Below are positions 40,465 through 50,094 of a stretch of 64,000 nucleotides of DNA, piece after piece. The DNA lies in assembly GCF_002239585.1 (NCBI RefSeq), contig NZ_NDFH01000003.1, positions 806,001 to 870,000 of the forward strand, read 5' to 3'. This DNA is from Psychromonas sp. CD1 (lineage in GTDB: Bacteria > Pseudomonadota > Gammaproteobacteria > Enterobacterales > Psychromonadaceae). Made by a program: the position numbers and the translations under genes. The notes under the pieces are model-generated. The model ran no database searches, was not told the origin of the DNA, and was given only the letters and a program-made list of their open reading frames with translations. Within the stretch, counting starts at the first letter, position 1; every line of letters begins with the position of its first letter.

Positions 40465-41607
40465 CTAATCGGCTTGTAAAACATTCAGTAATGCATTGGC
40501 TATTAAACGAATAATATCCACAGACACAGAATTACCCGCTTGTTTATACAGATGTCCATTAGACATGTTATCGGGTAATACATAACCCTTACCAATCGGG
40601 AAACCTTGTAATCTAAATGTCTCGCTAGGTGTTAATTTACGCACTCCATCTGCCACTTTTATCAAAGGAACATTATGTCCTCCCGTACCCATATTCGCAG
40701 TGAGTGTCGGGCAAATCCCTTGTGCATTTTTACGCACATACATGCCTCTACGTAACTGATAAAACTCAAATTCTGTATCTATTTGCTCACCGAGATGAAT
40801 GCGCTCTTTTTTACGTTTATCCTCAGATAATGCCTCATATTGTGCTTTATTAATAAAATAATGCGGATACTTCTCAGGCGTATAATAATATGCGTTTAAT
40901 TCTTCTTTGCCTTTATGCAAATCAAGCACACGCGCTATATTTTCACGGCGTAAGTCATCAGATGAATGTATTTTTATACTATCTAGCTGCTCAAAAAGTG
41001 TAAAGTTATCCGCATCTTGTTGCTTTAAAAAACACAGCATAAACATACGCTCACGATTTTGAGGCAAACTTGTATACGTTTTAGTATTTAATGTCGCATC
41101 TTTAACGATATATCCCGCCTTCTCGATTTCAGATTTTATAACTTGATATGTGCGTCCATTATCATGAGTGCGTAAATTTTTTACATTTTCTAAAAATAAA
41201 ATTCGTGGTTTATAAGCTACTTTGTCTAAATCGTTGACCAAATCAATGATACTGTAAAAAAGATTACCGCGATGATCATCAAAACCTTTACGTGCACCGG
41301 CAATACTAAATGCTTGGCAAGGAAACCCCGCGGTTAAAACATCAACAGGTTGAGCTAATATTTGCGCTTTCTTTTGCGTAAATAAAGCTTCTTCACCTTT
41401 TGACGCTGCCCTTTGTGGTTTAACTATCTTTTCAATATCACCCGAAATCATATTGTGCTTAAAATTACATTGATATGTTTTTATCGCATGTGCATCTATT
41501 TCGTTCGCCCAAAGAAGTTGATAGCTTCCTTTATCATTAAATGCACTTTTAAAACCAAGGCAAACGCCTCCTACGCCAGCAAATAAACTGCCTACTTTAT
41601 AAATCAT
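40465..41607 (-). CDS. DNA (cytosine-5-)-methyltransferase, type II R-M
   Basis: Methylates cytosine C5 in a specific site to protect host DNA. The 380 residues hold the ordered motifs: I (SLFAGVGGVCLGF), IV with the catalytic Cys (AGFPCQAFSIAG), VI (FLENVKNL), VIII (LPQNRERMFML), IX (LTPSETFRLQGFP) and X (YKQAGNSVSVDIIRLIANAL). The target-recognition region lies at about 210-300. It ends the two-gene module; the presumed nuclease is 28 bases upstream on the same strand. The recognition site cannot be read from sequence. Confidence 0.95.
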   Translation of the reverse strand: MIYKVGSLFAGVGGVCLGFKSAFNDKGSYQLLWANEIDAHAIKTYQCNFKHNMISGDIEKIVKPQRAASKGEEALFTQKKAQILAQPVDVLTAGFPCQAFSIAGARKGFDDHRGNLFYSIIDLVNDLDKVAYKPRILFLENVKNLRTHDNGRTYQVIKSEIEKAGYIVKDATLNTKTYTSLPQNRERMFMLCFLKQQDADNFTLFEQLDSIKIHSSDDLRRENIARVLDLHKGKEELNAYYYTPEKYPHYFINKAQYEALSEDKRKKERIHLGEQIDTEFEFYQLRRGMYVRKNAQGICPTLTANMGTGGHNVPLIKVADGVRKLTPSETFRLQGFPIGKGYVLPDNMSNGHLYKQAGNSVSVDIIRLIANALLNVLQAD

Positions 41608-41635
41608 TATTTTCCCAAATTACATGTTTTTATAT

Positions 41636-42778
41636 TTATTCAAATTCTTTAATAAATGATTCATACGCATCAATTTTAGAAAAGTTAATTGCATACGTAC
41701 CATTATAAAATTTATCTATTCGAACCGAGTCGATTCCGATGCTTCTAAGTATCGCATATGACAGGATTTCACCCTCTTTTAAATTTAAAATATCTCGTAA
41801 TATCCATTGCCCCAATTCTTTATTAGATTGAGACATAAGCGCTTTATTACCTTGCTGGCATAATTTAGATCTCAAAATTCTATTATTGGGGAGTAATAAA
41901 GAGAATGGAGTGCTTCTTTCTGGAAAAAAATTGGGTTTAAGCTTATGTATTAAATGAGGTACAGGTATATACGCTTCATTTATATCTCTTTTCCTTCCGT
42001 TTGCATGCCATTGATTTAACCCACTGCGCGGGTGGACTTTTTTATTTCTACCATACAAAGGAAGATATAACGTATCTTCAATGAACTGTTCATCCTTATT
42101 TTTTACAAATAAATGTTCGAATTTATGATTGATAGCAGAGTCTATATAATCAAAAGGCGCCGATAATATATTAACCGGAAATGAAAGTAACGCTTTATCA
42201 GTTATAAAGCGTTTGTATAAGGTTGATTTACTAAGATTAAATTTATAATCAGACAATCCATCTGAAAAATTGATGATATTATTATTTTCGGTAGTAATAC
42301 AGATATTATTAATATCTATTAAAGCCATAGCCTCTTCAAAAATTTGAAAAACACCTTCTTTACGTACCACACAGTGATAAATTGAAGTATCGAGTAGATA
42401 AGCTCTCGAGGTGAAATTTAATCGATTATTTCTCAGTTCAGCTACTTTTTGCACCAGATCAAAAGAATTATAATGCCTATAATCCTCTCTTTGACGATTA
42501 AACTCCGCTATTTTTTGATACGTTTTACCATTATTAAATAAAAAGGTTTTTAAACCAACACCTATGTTCTTATTACCAATTTTTAAAACAGCATCACTTG
42601 ATACATCCCCACGAGAAAGATCGGAAGCTTCAAAACATTCACAATAAATCTTTTCTGCTATGCGATAATATAAATAAGGGGTCGTTGATACTGAAAATAA
42701 ATTAGATAATTTTCCTATTAGTTGCAACCTTTGTGTGTATTTTAAGCGTTGCATTTTTGCTAATTTTGCAAAATACAT
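41636..42778 (-). CDS. Putative type II restriction endonuclease with C-terminal B3-like domain
   Basis: A 380-residue protein paired with the cytosine methyltransferase. The C-terminal part (about 235-370) has SGLNQWHANGRKRDINEAYIP-like sequence, FFPERSTPFSLLLPN, KALMSQSNKELGQWILRD and LKEGEILSY, resembling the B3-like DNA-binding domain of NgoFVII-type enzymes. The N-terminal half lacks an HxK phospholipase-D motif; instead it has DVSSDAVLKIGNKNIGVGLKTF, which could be a degenerate PD-(D/E)xK core. Nuclease function is inferred mainly from pairing. Its start codon lies inside a tandem duplication. Low G+C like its neighbours. Confidence 0.72.
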   Translation of the reverse strand: MYFAKLAKMQRLKYTQRLQLIGKLSNLFSVSTTPYLYYRIAEKIYCECFEASDLSRGDVSSDAVLKIGNKNIGVGLKTFLFNNGKTYQKIAEFNRQREDYRHYNSFDLVQKVAELRNNRLNFTSRAYLLDTSIYHCVVRKEGVFQIFEEAMALIDINNICITTENNNIINFSDGLSDYKFNLSKSTLYKRFITDKALLSFPVNILSAPFDYIDSAINHKFEHLFVKNKDEQFIEDTLYLPLYGRNKKVHPRSGLNQWHANGRKRDINEAYIPVPHLIHKLKPNFFPERSTPFSLLLPNNRILRSKLCQQGNKALMSQSNKELGQWILRDILNLKEGEILSYAILRSIGIDSVRIDKFYNGTYAINFSKIDAYESFIKEFE

Positions 42779-42918
42779 GTTTAATTTCTTCTTTTAAATC
42801 TAAGACAAAATATACAACAAAAATAAACGACTAAAAAATCAGGCAAATACATGTTTAATTTCTTCTTTTAAATCTAAGACAAAATACACAACAAAAATAA
42901 ACGACTAAAAAATCAGGC
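42771..42918. repeat. 74-bp tandem duplication spanning the nadA end and the endonuclease start
   Basis: Copies 42771-42844 and 42845-42918 differ at one base. Each contains the last bases and TGA of nadA, the intergenic spacer and the ATGTATTT that begins the endonuclease. The copy next to nadA leaves a 23-codon orphan frame. Confidence 0.95.
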
Positions 42919-43971
42919 ATTACCTTGGACTTTTAATTGTTGTTCTTTAGCAAAGTTCAACATACGATCTAATGAAATAATGGCACCTTTGGCGATATCT
43001 TTATCCACATCGATTTCATGCCCATCACTATCGGTTAACGCTTCGTATATCGCTTTTAAACCATTCATTGCCATCCAAGGACAATGAGCACAACTTTTAC
43101 ATGTAGCGCCATTACCCGCAGTTGGAGCAGCCAATATCTCTTTATCTGGGCAGACTTGTTGCATTTTATAAAAAATACCCGTATCGGTTGCAACAATTAT
43201 CGTTTTATTAGGTAACGTTTTGGCCGCGGTAATTAATTGACTCGTTGAACCTACCGCATCTGCAAGTTTAACCACACTTTCGGGGGATTCTGGGTGTACG
43301 AGAATAGCTGCATCTGGATAAATAGCTTTCATATCACGTAAGGCACTGGCTTTAAATTCATCATGTACGATGCAGTCACCTTGCCAAAGAATCATATCCG
43401 CGCCAGTTTGTTTTTCAATATAGCCACCTAAATGTCGATCAGGTCCCCATATTATTTTTTTACCCTCACTGTCCAAATGCTCTACAATCTCAAGCGCAAT
43501 ACTTGATGTAACAACCCAATCTGCACGTGCTTTAACCGCTGCAGACGTATTTGCATACACTACCACCGTACGATCTGGGTGTTTATCACAAAATGCACTA
43601 AATTCATCTACGGGACAACCTATATCAAGTGAGCAGGTCGCTTCTATGGCTGGCATTAATATTTTTTTATGGGGCGTTAATATTTTAGCCGTTTCTCCCA
43701 TAAATTTAACACCTGCAACAATAAGTGTTGAAGCGCTATGATCACGTCCAAAGCGCGCCATATCTAAAGAATCAGAAACATATCCCCCCGTTTCCTCCGC
43801 TAAAGCTTGTATTTCCGGATCCGTATAATAATGAGCAATTAAAACCGCATCTTTAGCAATTAATAGTTGCTTGATTTTAGATTTATAATCCAGTTTTTCC
43901 GTTGCCGATAACGCAACAGGTTTAGATGGAAATGGGTATGTAGAACCAGCAAGGGAGAGTATTGTGCTCAT
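42913..43971 (-). CDS. nadA: Quinolinate synthase
   Basis: Condenses iminoaspartate with dihydroxyacetone phosphate to quinolinate for NAD synthesis, using a [4Fe-4S] cluster. The 352 residues (E. coli 347) show [39 protein letters not shown], the Cys in [19 protein letters not shown], and the C-terminal [13 protein letters not shown]. It lies beside the tRNA-Lys and tol-pal genes as in E. coli. Its 3' end takes part in the tandem duplication. Confidence 0.97.
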   Translation of the reverse strand: MSTILSLAGSTYPFPSKPVALSATEKLDYKSKIKQLLIAKDAVLIAHYYTDPEIQALAEETGGYVSDSLDMARFGRDHSASTLIVAGVKFMGETAKILTPHKKILMPAIEATCSLDIGCPVDEFSAFCDKHPDRTVVVYANTSAAVKARADWVVTSSIALEIVEHLDSEGKKIIWGPDRHLGGYIEKQTGADMILWQGDCIVHDEFKASALRDMKAIYPDAAILVHPESPESVVKLADAVGSTSQLITAAKTLPNKTIIVATDTGIFYKMQQVCPDKEILAAPTAGNGATCKSCAHCPWMAMNGLKAIYEALTDSDGHEIDVDKDIAKGAIISLDRMLNFAKEQQLKVQGNA

Positions 43972-44092
43972 TTTATCTCGTTACTTATTAAAAAGATCTT
44001 AATTATACGCGTTTACCGATAAAAACGATAATGATCTTAAAAAATTATAGAGAATAATGTGAACAGAAATAAAAAAGAAAATTAATTAGATT

Positions 44093-44168
44093 TGGTGGGC
44101 CGTGAAGGGGTTGAACCTTCGACAAATGGATTAAGAGTCCACTGCTCTACCAACTGAGCTAACGGCCC
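44093..44168 (-). tRNA. tRNA-Lys (CTT)
   Basis: A 76-base tRNA with encoded CCA; anticodon loop CTCTTAA gives CTT, reading AAG. It differs from the two neighbours mainly at the wobble base and one T-arm position. Confidence 0.96.
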
Positions 44169-44227
44169 ATTATAGGGTCTTACTTATACCTTCATCGTCA
44201 TAGCGACGACACACTCTTTAATAAAAG

Positions 44228-44303
44228 TGGTGGGCCGTGAAGGATTTGAACCTTCGACAAATGGATTAAAAGTCCACTGCTCTACCAACTGAGCTAACGG
44301 CCC
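44228..44303 (-). tRNA. tRNA-Lys (TTT), copy 1
   Basis: A 76-base tRNA with encoded CCA; anticodon loop CTTTTAA gives TTT, reading AAA/AAG. Identical in sequence to the next copy as far as I can see. Confidence 0.97.
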
Positions 44304-44363
44304 ATCTATAGGGTCTTACTTGTACCTTCATCGTCATAGCGACGATGCACTCTTTTACAAAAG

Positions 44364-44439
44364 TGGTGGGCCGTGAAGGATTTGAACCTTCGACAAATGG
44401 ATTAAAAGTCCACTGCTCTACCAACTGAGCTAACGGCCC
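44364..44439 (-). tRNA. tRNA-Lys (TTT), copy 2
   Basis: Second TTT gene, first in the transcript. The spacers between the three genes are near-identical too, making a 135-136 base tandem unit with a small TCGTC/GACGA stem. Confidence 0.97.
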
Positions 44440-44502
44440 ATCTATAAGTTTACATTTTAAAGGTCAGAGATATACATCACTCATTCGCTCTAACTGCGGC
44501 GT

Positions 44503-44530
44503 ATGATATACAATATATTGAATAGCGCAA
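44503..44530 (-). promoter_or_regulatory. Predicted promoter of the tRNA-Lys cluster
   Basis: TTGCGC, 16-base spacer, TATCAT, then a G+C-rich discriminator (ACGCCGC) typical of stringently controlled stable-RNA promoters. It sits about 60 bases before the first tRNA. Confidence 0.5.
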
Positions 44531-44615
44531 CAAAATTTAATGCTTTTTTTTCTGTTTGCAGATAAAACAAACAAAAGCAGACAAATCGGCCACTTTTTTC
44601 CAAAAGTTGCTTATA

Positions 44616-45338
44616 TTACAATCCATTTAAACGTTGTTTTGCCAACGTTGCGACAGATGAATCAGCATACTCTTGTATCACTTTTTTATAAAAAATTTTA
44701 GCTGAAGAATTTTTTCCTAAGTATTCATCAATAATACCAATTTTAAAAAGTGAGTCTGCACGTTTATTTGATGTTAAATATTTTTCAGTTACAACAAGAA
44801 ATGCTTGCCGAGCTTTTTCTCGCTCTTTTTCTTTATACAACAGTTGCCCTAACCAATATTGTCCATTAGGAATATAATTTGATTTAGGATAAGTTGCAAT
44901 AAAATCATTAAAAGCAACAATAGCTTTTTGATAATTTTTATTAACTAAAACTAAATTAACGGCTTTCTGATAAGCCTCTTTCTCATTTTGGGGTTGGGGT
45001 GATACTAACCCTTTAGGCGCAGGTTTTGCTGTTTTATTTTCATCTAACAACTGATATAAATTACGTTGGCGATTTTCTATTTGATCCATTTTACGATCAA
45101 AGACTTCAAGAGTACCTTTTATCTGACTTACTTCGCCTGCAATTTCATCAAGTTGATTTTGAAAACGTATTTGCATTTTATTACGCGATTCGAGTAATCG
45201 AGTTAGCTCTTTAATTTGTTTTTCTATTTTCTGCTGGCCACCATAACCTGTCACATCACTCACAGGGGCGATAGCGTAAACACTTGTAGATAAACAAGTA
45301 GCCATTAAGATGGCCACTTTAATTTTCATCAATGTCAT
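44616..45338 (-). CDS. cpoB: Cell division coordinator CpoB (YbgF)
   Basis: Periplasmic partner of TolA that links outer-membrane constriction to peptidoglycan synthesis. The 240 residues (E. coli 263) have a signal peptide ending near VYA, a coiled-coil trimerisation segment (about 32-80), a short linker and C-terminal TPR repeats (AYQKAVNLVLVNKNYQKAI.., YIPNGQYWLGQLLY.., RADSLFKIGIIDEYLG). It follows pal by 9 bases at the end of the tol-pal operon. Confidence 0.94.
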   Translation of the reverse strand: MTLMKIKVAILMATCLSTSVYAIAPVSDVTGYGGQQKIEKQIKELTRLLESRNKMQIRFQNQLDEIAGEVSQIKGTLEVFDRKMDQIENRQRNLYQLLDENKTAKPAPKGLVSPQPQNEKEAYQKAVNLVLVNKNYQKAIVAFNDFIATYPKSNYIPNGQYWLGQLLYKEKEREKARQAFLVVTEKYLTSNKRADSLFKIGIIDEYLGKNSSAKIFYKKVIQEYADSSVATLAKQRLNGL

Positions 45339-45347
45339 GGCATTAAC

Positions 45348-45890
45348 TTAATAAGTTAGTTCTGCGCGACGGTTCTCTGCTCGAGCCGCTGCACTATGAC
45401 CTAAATTAACCGGTTTTTCTTCACCGTAACTAACTACGTTAATTTGTTCTGATGTTACACCCATATTTTCTAAATAAGTAGAAACAGACATCGCACGACG
45501 CTCACCTAAAGCAATATTGTATTCTGGTGTGCCTCTTTCATCCGTATTTCCTTCAATAGTTAGTGATTGAGTTGGATGATCTACAAGAAATTTTGCATGT
45601 GCATCAAGGATTTTAGTATAACGAGACTCTAAAACAGAAGTATCAAAACCAAATTGAATAGTTGTTTCTAAAATTGCGTCTGAATATTCATTCGTCAATT
45701 TTTCTTCATCAGTTAAGTTTAGTGAATCAATTGCGTTTGTTTCTACGCCATTCTCAGCTACGACAACGGCACTGTTCGCTTTATTTGTTTCATTCGATGT
45801 AGTATCTGATTCACTGCTTGAACTACATGCACCGAGCGCTAACATTGGTAAAGCGATTAATAAACTCTTTGCAATCATTGATATATTCAT
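45348..45890 (-). CDS. pal: Peptidoglycan-associated lipoprotein Pal
   Basis: Outer-membrane lipoprotein binding peptidoglycan and TolB. The 180 residues begin with a lipoprotein signal (lipobox LGAC near 21), then a low-complexity Ser/Thr linker, then the OmpA-like domain with FGFDTSVL, IEGNTDERGTPEYNIALGERRA and SYGEEKPV. Part of tolQRAB-pal-cpoB. Confidence 0.97.
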   Translation of the reverse strand: MNISMIAKSLLIALPMLALGACSSSSESDTTSNETNKANSAVVVAENGVETNAIDSLNLTDEEKLTNEYSDAILETTIQFGFDTSVLESRYTKILDAHAKFLVDHPTQSLTIEGNTDERGTPEYNIALGERRAMSVSTYLENMGVTSEQINVVSYGEEKPVNLGHSAAARAENRRAELTY

Positions 45891-45924
45891 TATTTGTTCC
45901 TTGTGGTTTTTATATTGTAAAAAT

Positions 45925-47238
45925 TTAATTTAAAAATGGGGACCATGCAGGTGATTTTACATCACCTTTTTGTGCTGGAATATTTGCTTTAAAACGCCCA
46001 TCCATTGACACCAATGCTAATCCTTTATGCCCTTTATACACCGTACTATAAATGATCATACTACCATTTGGCGCCACACTAGGAGATTCATCCAATTGTG
46101 TTTTAGTTAACGTTCTTAAATCTCCCGAAACAAGGTCTTGTACGGATATTTTGTACTGACCATTACTTCTACTAACTAAGACAAGACTATCACCATCGGG
46201 GGTAATAGTTCCACCTAAATTCATATCTCCCTCCCATGTAATGCGTTTTGTTTGCATTGACGCGATATTAACTTGATATATTTGTGGTCGCCCACCGCGT
46301 TCTGACGTAAAAACAAGTGATTTTCCATCCGGAGACCAACTAGGCTCAGTATCAATAACTCGATTATGCGTAATACGAGTCAATTTTTTACTGTGCAGAT
46401 TTAACGTGTAAATTTCCGCTTGCCCATCTTTTGATAACACAAAAGCAAGTTGTTTTCCATCTGGCGACCAACTCGGAGCACCATTAATTTTAGGAAAAGA
46501 AGTTATCAACTCTCGCTTTTGCGTATAAATATCTTGCACATATATTTGTGACTTATGCATTTCAAAACTAACATAAGCTAATTTATGCCCATCAGGTGAC
46601 CAAGCTGGCGACATAATTGGTTGCTTCGAACGTAAAACCAATTTCTCTGCGTAGCCATCATAATCAGAAATGCGTAATTGATACGGATAAGGACTCGAAT
46701 AATCCACCGCTATATAAGCAATATGCGTTAGGAAAGCACCTCGCTCTCCCGTTAATTTTTTATAGACAACATTACTAATACGATGGGAAAAATTACGAAA
46801 TTGAGACACCGTTAATGTACTTCTGCGTTTTTCTAATACAGGGCTTAATCCAACCATTCCCATATTCCCTGTTAGCACATCTAACAATTCGTAAGTAACT
46901 GTATATTTTCCCACTTCTTCTGTGGGTTTGATCTCTCCCATCACAATGGCTTCAACGCCAAGTTTATGCCAAAGCGCATAATCTACATTTTCACTTTTAG
47001 AAGGAGTTTTCGGCATTTTTTCAATTGAAATAGGAAAAAACAAACCACTACTGCGTAAATCATCGGCTATGATACGCGCAAGTTCTTTCGGTTTCTCTCC
47101 AGCCCCCAACCACTTAAAAGGGATAACCGCAATAGGTCTTGCACTATTGACGCCTTCCGTTATCAAAATATTCAGACGTGCAAAAGTCTGCGTCGAGCAC
47201 AATAATAACAATAATGATGTTAATAAACGTAATGACAT
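45925..47238 (-). CDS. tolB: Periplasmic translocation protein TolB
   Basis: Periplasmic protein that cycles between TolA and Pal. The 437 residues (E. coli 430) have a signal peptide ending near TFA, an N-terminal alpha/beta domain and a C-terminal six-bladed propeller marked by repeated [15 protein letters not shown] motifs. It lies between tolA and pal. Confidence 0.97.
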   Translation of the reverse strand: MSLRLLTSLLLLLCSTQTFARLNILITEGVNSARPIAVIPFKWLGAGEKPKELARIIADDLRSSGLFFPISIEKMPKTPSKSENVDYALWHKLGVEAIVMGEIKPTEEVGKYTVTYELLDVLTGNMGMVGLSPVLEKRRSTLTVSQFRNFSHRISNVVYKKLTGERGAFLTHIAYIAVDYSSPYPYQLRISDYDGYAEKLVLRSKQPIMSPAWSPDGHKLAYVSFEMHKSQIYVQDIYTQKRELITSFPKINGAPSWSPDGKQLAFVLSKDGQAEIYTLNLHSKKLTRITHNRVIDTEPSWSPDGKSLVFTSERGGRPQIYQVNIASMQTKRITWEGDMNLGGTITPDGDSLVLVSRSNGQYKISVQDLVSGDLRTLTKTQLDESPSVAPNGSMIIYSTVYKGHKGLALVSMDGRFKANIPAQKGDVKSPAWSPFLN

Positions 47239-47252
47239 GATCTAACTATTCC

Positions 47253-48122
47253 TTATAATTTCGGTGCCAAGGTAATACTAAATTGACGGAATTGAGAAGC
47301 TATTTGAGTATTTTGAGGTATTGGTAACATTTTGGCTTTTAAAGTTGCTCGGCGCGCGGATTGACACACTCTTCTATCCCCAGAAACAACATCCACTTTA
47401 ATAACTAAACCATCAGGGGCTAAGCTAATATTCAAACGACAAAGTTTACCTTTCATACTCGGCTCTATTTGCCAATTACGACTAATTTTATCTTCAATTA
47501 AATTTTTGTACTTTTCTATTTCAGAAAGTTCCTTTGCATTTTTCGCTTGCGAAAACGCATCAGAAAATTCAGCTTCCATGGCTTTATCTAATTCAGCTTG
47601 ACGTAAGCGCTCTTTTTCCGCAGCTGCAACTTTTGCAATGCTAGCTAAACGTTGCTTTTCTTTTACTTTAACAAGTCGTTTTACTTCAGCTACACGTTTT
47701 TGTTCTTTTATATCTGCAACACGCTTAACTTCAGCAACACGTTTGGCCTCTTTTACTGCTTTTTGTTGCACGACTTGCGCATCATAAATACGTTTTTTCT
47801 CTATTTTAGCCTCTTCAATTTTACGTTTTTCTTGAGCTGTTTTTTGTGCCAAAAGTTGCTCTTTTTTTCTTTTTTTACGTAATTTTTCAGCGACTATTTG
47901 TTGTTTTCTTTGCCTTTCTTTACGGATAAGTTCAGACTTTCTATTTGCTAAATCTAGCAATAATTCCGGATTTACCATCGTTGCATTTATTATTATTTTT
48001 TGTGGCTTAGGCTTTTCTTTCGGTAATGTGTAATTTGCCCCAATAATAAGCACTCCTACAACAATAAGATGTAACGCTAACGCACTAACAAAAGCAATAT
48101 TATTACAATCATTTTTCTTCAT
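47253..48122 (-). CDS. tolA: Inner-membrane protein TolA
   Basis: Spans the periplasm to couple TolQR energy to TolB-Pal. One N-terminal membrane helix (about 8-30), a long Lys/Glu/Ala-rich helix (about 60-205), and a C-terminal domain (SEIEKYKNLIEDKISRNWQIEP .. CRLNISLAPDGLV). At 289 residues it is far shorter than E. coli TolA (421), mostly in the helix. It overlaps tolR by 14 bases. Confidence 0.94.
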   Translation of the reverse strand: MKKNDCNNIAFVSALALHLIVVGVLIIGANYTLPKEKPKPQKIIINATMVNPELLLDLANRKSELIRKERQRKQQIVAEKLRKKRKKEQLLAQKTAQEKRKIEEAKIEKKRIYDAQVVQQKAVKEAKRVAEVKRVADIKEQKRVAEVKRLVKVKEKQRLASIAKVAAAEKERLRQAELDKAMEAEFSDAFSQAKNAKELSEIEKYKNLIEDKISRNWQIEPSMKGKLCRLNISLAPDGLVIKVDVVSGDRRVCQSARRATLKAKMLPIPQNTQIASQFRQFSITLAPKL

Positions 48123-48546
48123 TATTAGGCTCGGTCATTAAACCAATGGAAGCGACTCCGGATGTTTGTAGTAACACCATCAACTCCATAACTTTTTTAT
48201 ACGGCACAGATCCATCACCTTTAATCACAAACTGAGTACTGGGTTCACGGCGAATTTCAGCACGCACTAATGCCTGTAATTCATCTTCATTTAAAGAACG
48301 ATTTGAACTGCCTCCGGTGCTTAAATAATACAAACCTTGCTTATCAATTGATGCCACTACAGGCAGTTTACTATCTACAGGAAGAGGCGCTGAAGTCGCT
48401 TGTGGCAAATCGACTTTTACACCTAACGTCACCGACGTAGCTGTTGCCATAAAAATAATTAATAAGACTAACATCACGTCAATATAAGGCACTACATTGA
48501 TCTCTGAAACAATACGGCGCCTAGTTCTACGATAAGGATAATGCAT
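48109..48546 (-). CDS. tolR: Tol-Pal energy-coupling protein TolR
   Basis: ExbD-type subunit of the proton-driven TolQR motor. The 145 residues have a basic N-terminus (RRTRRR), one membrane helix VVPYIDVMLVLLIIFM with the proton-carrying Asp, and a periplasmic domain. It starts 5 bases after tolQ. Confidence 0.97.
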   Translation of the reverse strand: MHYPYRRTRRRIVSEINVVPYIDVMLVLLIIFMATATSVTLGVKVDLPQATSAPLPVDSKLPVVASIDKQGLYYLSTGGSSNRSLNEDELQALVRAEIRREPSTQFVIKGDGSVPYKKVMELMVLLQTSGVASIGLMTEPNNEEK

Positions 48547-48551
48547 TTTAG

Positions 48552-49235
48552 TTACTCACTTTCAGTCATTGCTTGGCGATGTAAAATAGAGGTAAACTCT
48601 TCCATTAAATTTATATATGCTGTTTCTAAACTCATCATCTTTGCGGTATAACGGTTATAAGCCATTACAGCAGGTATGGCGGCAAAAAGTCCCATTGCTG
48701 TTGCGATTAACGCCTCAGCAATCCCCGGCGCAACCATCGCCAATGTAGCTTGTTGTACCTGACCTAACGCCATAAAGGCGTTCATTATTCCCCATACCGT
48801 ACCAAACAAACCAATATAAGGACTAATTGAGCCAATTGTTGCTAAGGCCGAAAGCCCTTCTTCCAACTCTTCAACCTCTCGAGATAAAACAACTCGCATG
48901 CTACGATGCGCACCTTCTACCACAGAGTCAACGTTACGTCCTGGCATAAGATGTAATCGCGAAAATTCTTTAAAACCCTGAAAGAATATTTTTTCTCCAC
49001 CACTAATTCGCTCACTACGCGCGACTGTTTCTTGATATAAGCGACTTAAATCATGCCCAGACCAAAAGCGTTTTTCAAAATGTTTTAACGCTTCATGTGC
49101 TAATTTAAGGACTCTTGCTCTAGAAAAAATTAGTGTCCAAGAGTACACCGACATTGCCAATAATAACAACATCACAAATTTAACGAGAAGACTTGCTTGT
49201 AAAAATAGGCCTAGAATAGATATTTCAGCTTGCAC
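48552..49235 (-). CDS. tolQ: Tol-Pal motor protein TolQ
   Basis: ExbB/MotA-type proton-channel subunit. The 227 residues (E. coli 230) have three membrane helices: one near the N-terminus and two after a cytoplasmic loop ([42 protein letters not shown]). It overlaps ybgC by 11 bases. Confidence 0.97.
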   Translation of the reverse strand: MQAEISILGLFLQASLLVKFVMLLLLAMSVYSWTLIFSRARVLKLAHEALKHFEKRFWSGHDLSRLYQETVARSERISGGEKIFFQGFKEFSRLHLMPGRNVDSVVEGAHRSMRVVLSREVEELEEGLSALATIGSISPYIGLFGTVWGIMNAFMALGQVQQATLAMVAPGIAEALIATAMGLFAAIPAVMAYNRYTAKMMSLETAYINLMEEFTSILHRQAMTESE

Positions 49236-49623
49236 GGGATATAACCTCTATTATTTTTGTTGGGATCGCTATCGCTTTCATTTTTTGTAAATTAACACAC
49301 GCAATAAGAGTCGTTGCTTGGCAAATAAGTTCCCCTTGTGGATTAAATATTTTTTGTAAAAAAATTAAACTCGCTTTACGATAACTTTTAATTTGAGTTT
49401 GTACACTTAATAACTGATTAAAACGTGCTGATTTCATAAAATCAACGTCTACTTTTTTAACCATAAATGCAATGTTTTGTACCAATAAAACATCTTGTTC
49501 GATATGCATGTCACGTAGATACTCTGTTCTTCCTCGTTCAAAGTACTTAAGGTAATTAGCATAATAGACAACACCACCAGCATCGGTATCTTCATAATAA
49601 ACTCGAACCGTTATCATCGACAT
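49225..49623 (-). CDS. ybgC: Acyl-CoA thioesterase YbgC
   Basis: Hotdog-fold thioesterase, first gene of the tol-pal operon. The 132 residues (E. coli 134) contain [29 protein letters not shown] with the catalytic Asp. Known relatives act on short-chain or phospholipid-related acyl-CoA and acyl-ACP substrates. Confidence 0.95.
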   Translation of the reverse strand: MSMITVRVYYEDTDAGGVVYYANYLKYFERGRTEYLRDMHIEQDVLLVQNIAFMVKKVDVDFMKSARFNQLLSVQTQIKSYRKASLIFLQKIFNPQGELICQATTLIACVNLQKMKAIAIPTKIIEVISRAS

Positions 49624-49703
49624 TAATCCATCACTTTTTTAGCATTAAAATTGATGAGCTACGTTACTATAAATCCTTGTTTTTGTCGAATAATGGCCTT
49701 TGT

Positions 49704-49775
49704 TAATACGAACATAATGTTTGATAAAAAAGAGCTTATATAAGCTCTTTTTTATCAAACATTATGTTCGTATTA
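49704..49775. terminator. Perfect 72-bp palindrome with bidirectional terminator core
   Basis: Two 36-base arms are exact reverse complements with no spacer, centred at 49739/49740. The core AAAAAAGAGCTTAT/ATAAGCTCTTTTTT is a terminator in both directions. It ends the cyd operon, 6 bases after ybgE, and lies about 80 bases before ybgC. Confidence 0.9.
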
Positions 49776-49780
49776 TACAC

Positions 49781-50092
49781 TCATAAGAATGACGTAATAC
49801 GCGACGCGATAAAACTAAATAATATTACCCAAGAAAAATACGGAGAAAAAAGTATTTTCCAAAGCCAAAATATCGGATTAAAACCAATACCATGAATAAA
49901 AGCAGCACTTAATGCCAGCATTAACAAACTCAAATAACCATGATCAAGCTGATCTATACTTTGCGCAATATGTCCCGGATTAACAGTTAATACCACACTC
50001 AAAAAAAGCGCTAATATCATTGAGATTATACGAGCAATAGTGAAATTAAACGGCTTGTGAACAAAATCAATAAGTACATTAACTTTATCCAT
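49781..50092 (-). CDS. ybgE: Cyd operon membrane protein YbgE
   Basis: A 103-residue inner-membrane protein with about three helices, encoded after cydX in many proteobacteria. GLIHG-like AAFIHGIGFNP and FWLWKILFSPYFSW match the family (E. coli 97 residues). Its exact role is not established. It starts two bases after the cydX stop. Confidence 0.9.
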   Translation of the reverse strand: MDKVNVLIDFVHKPFNFTIARIISMILALFLSVVLTVNPGHIAQSIDQLDHGYLSLLMLALSAAFIHGIGFNPIFWLWKILFSPYFSWVILFSFIASRITSFL

Positions 50093-50094
50093 TA

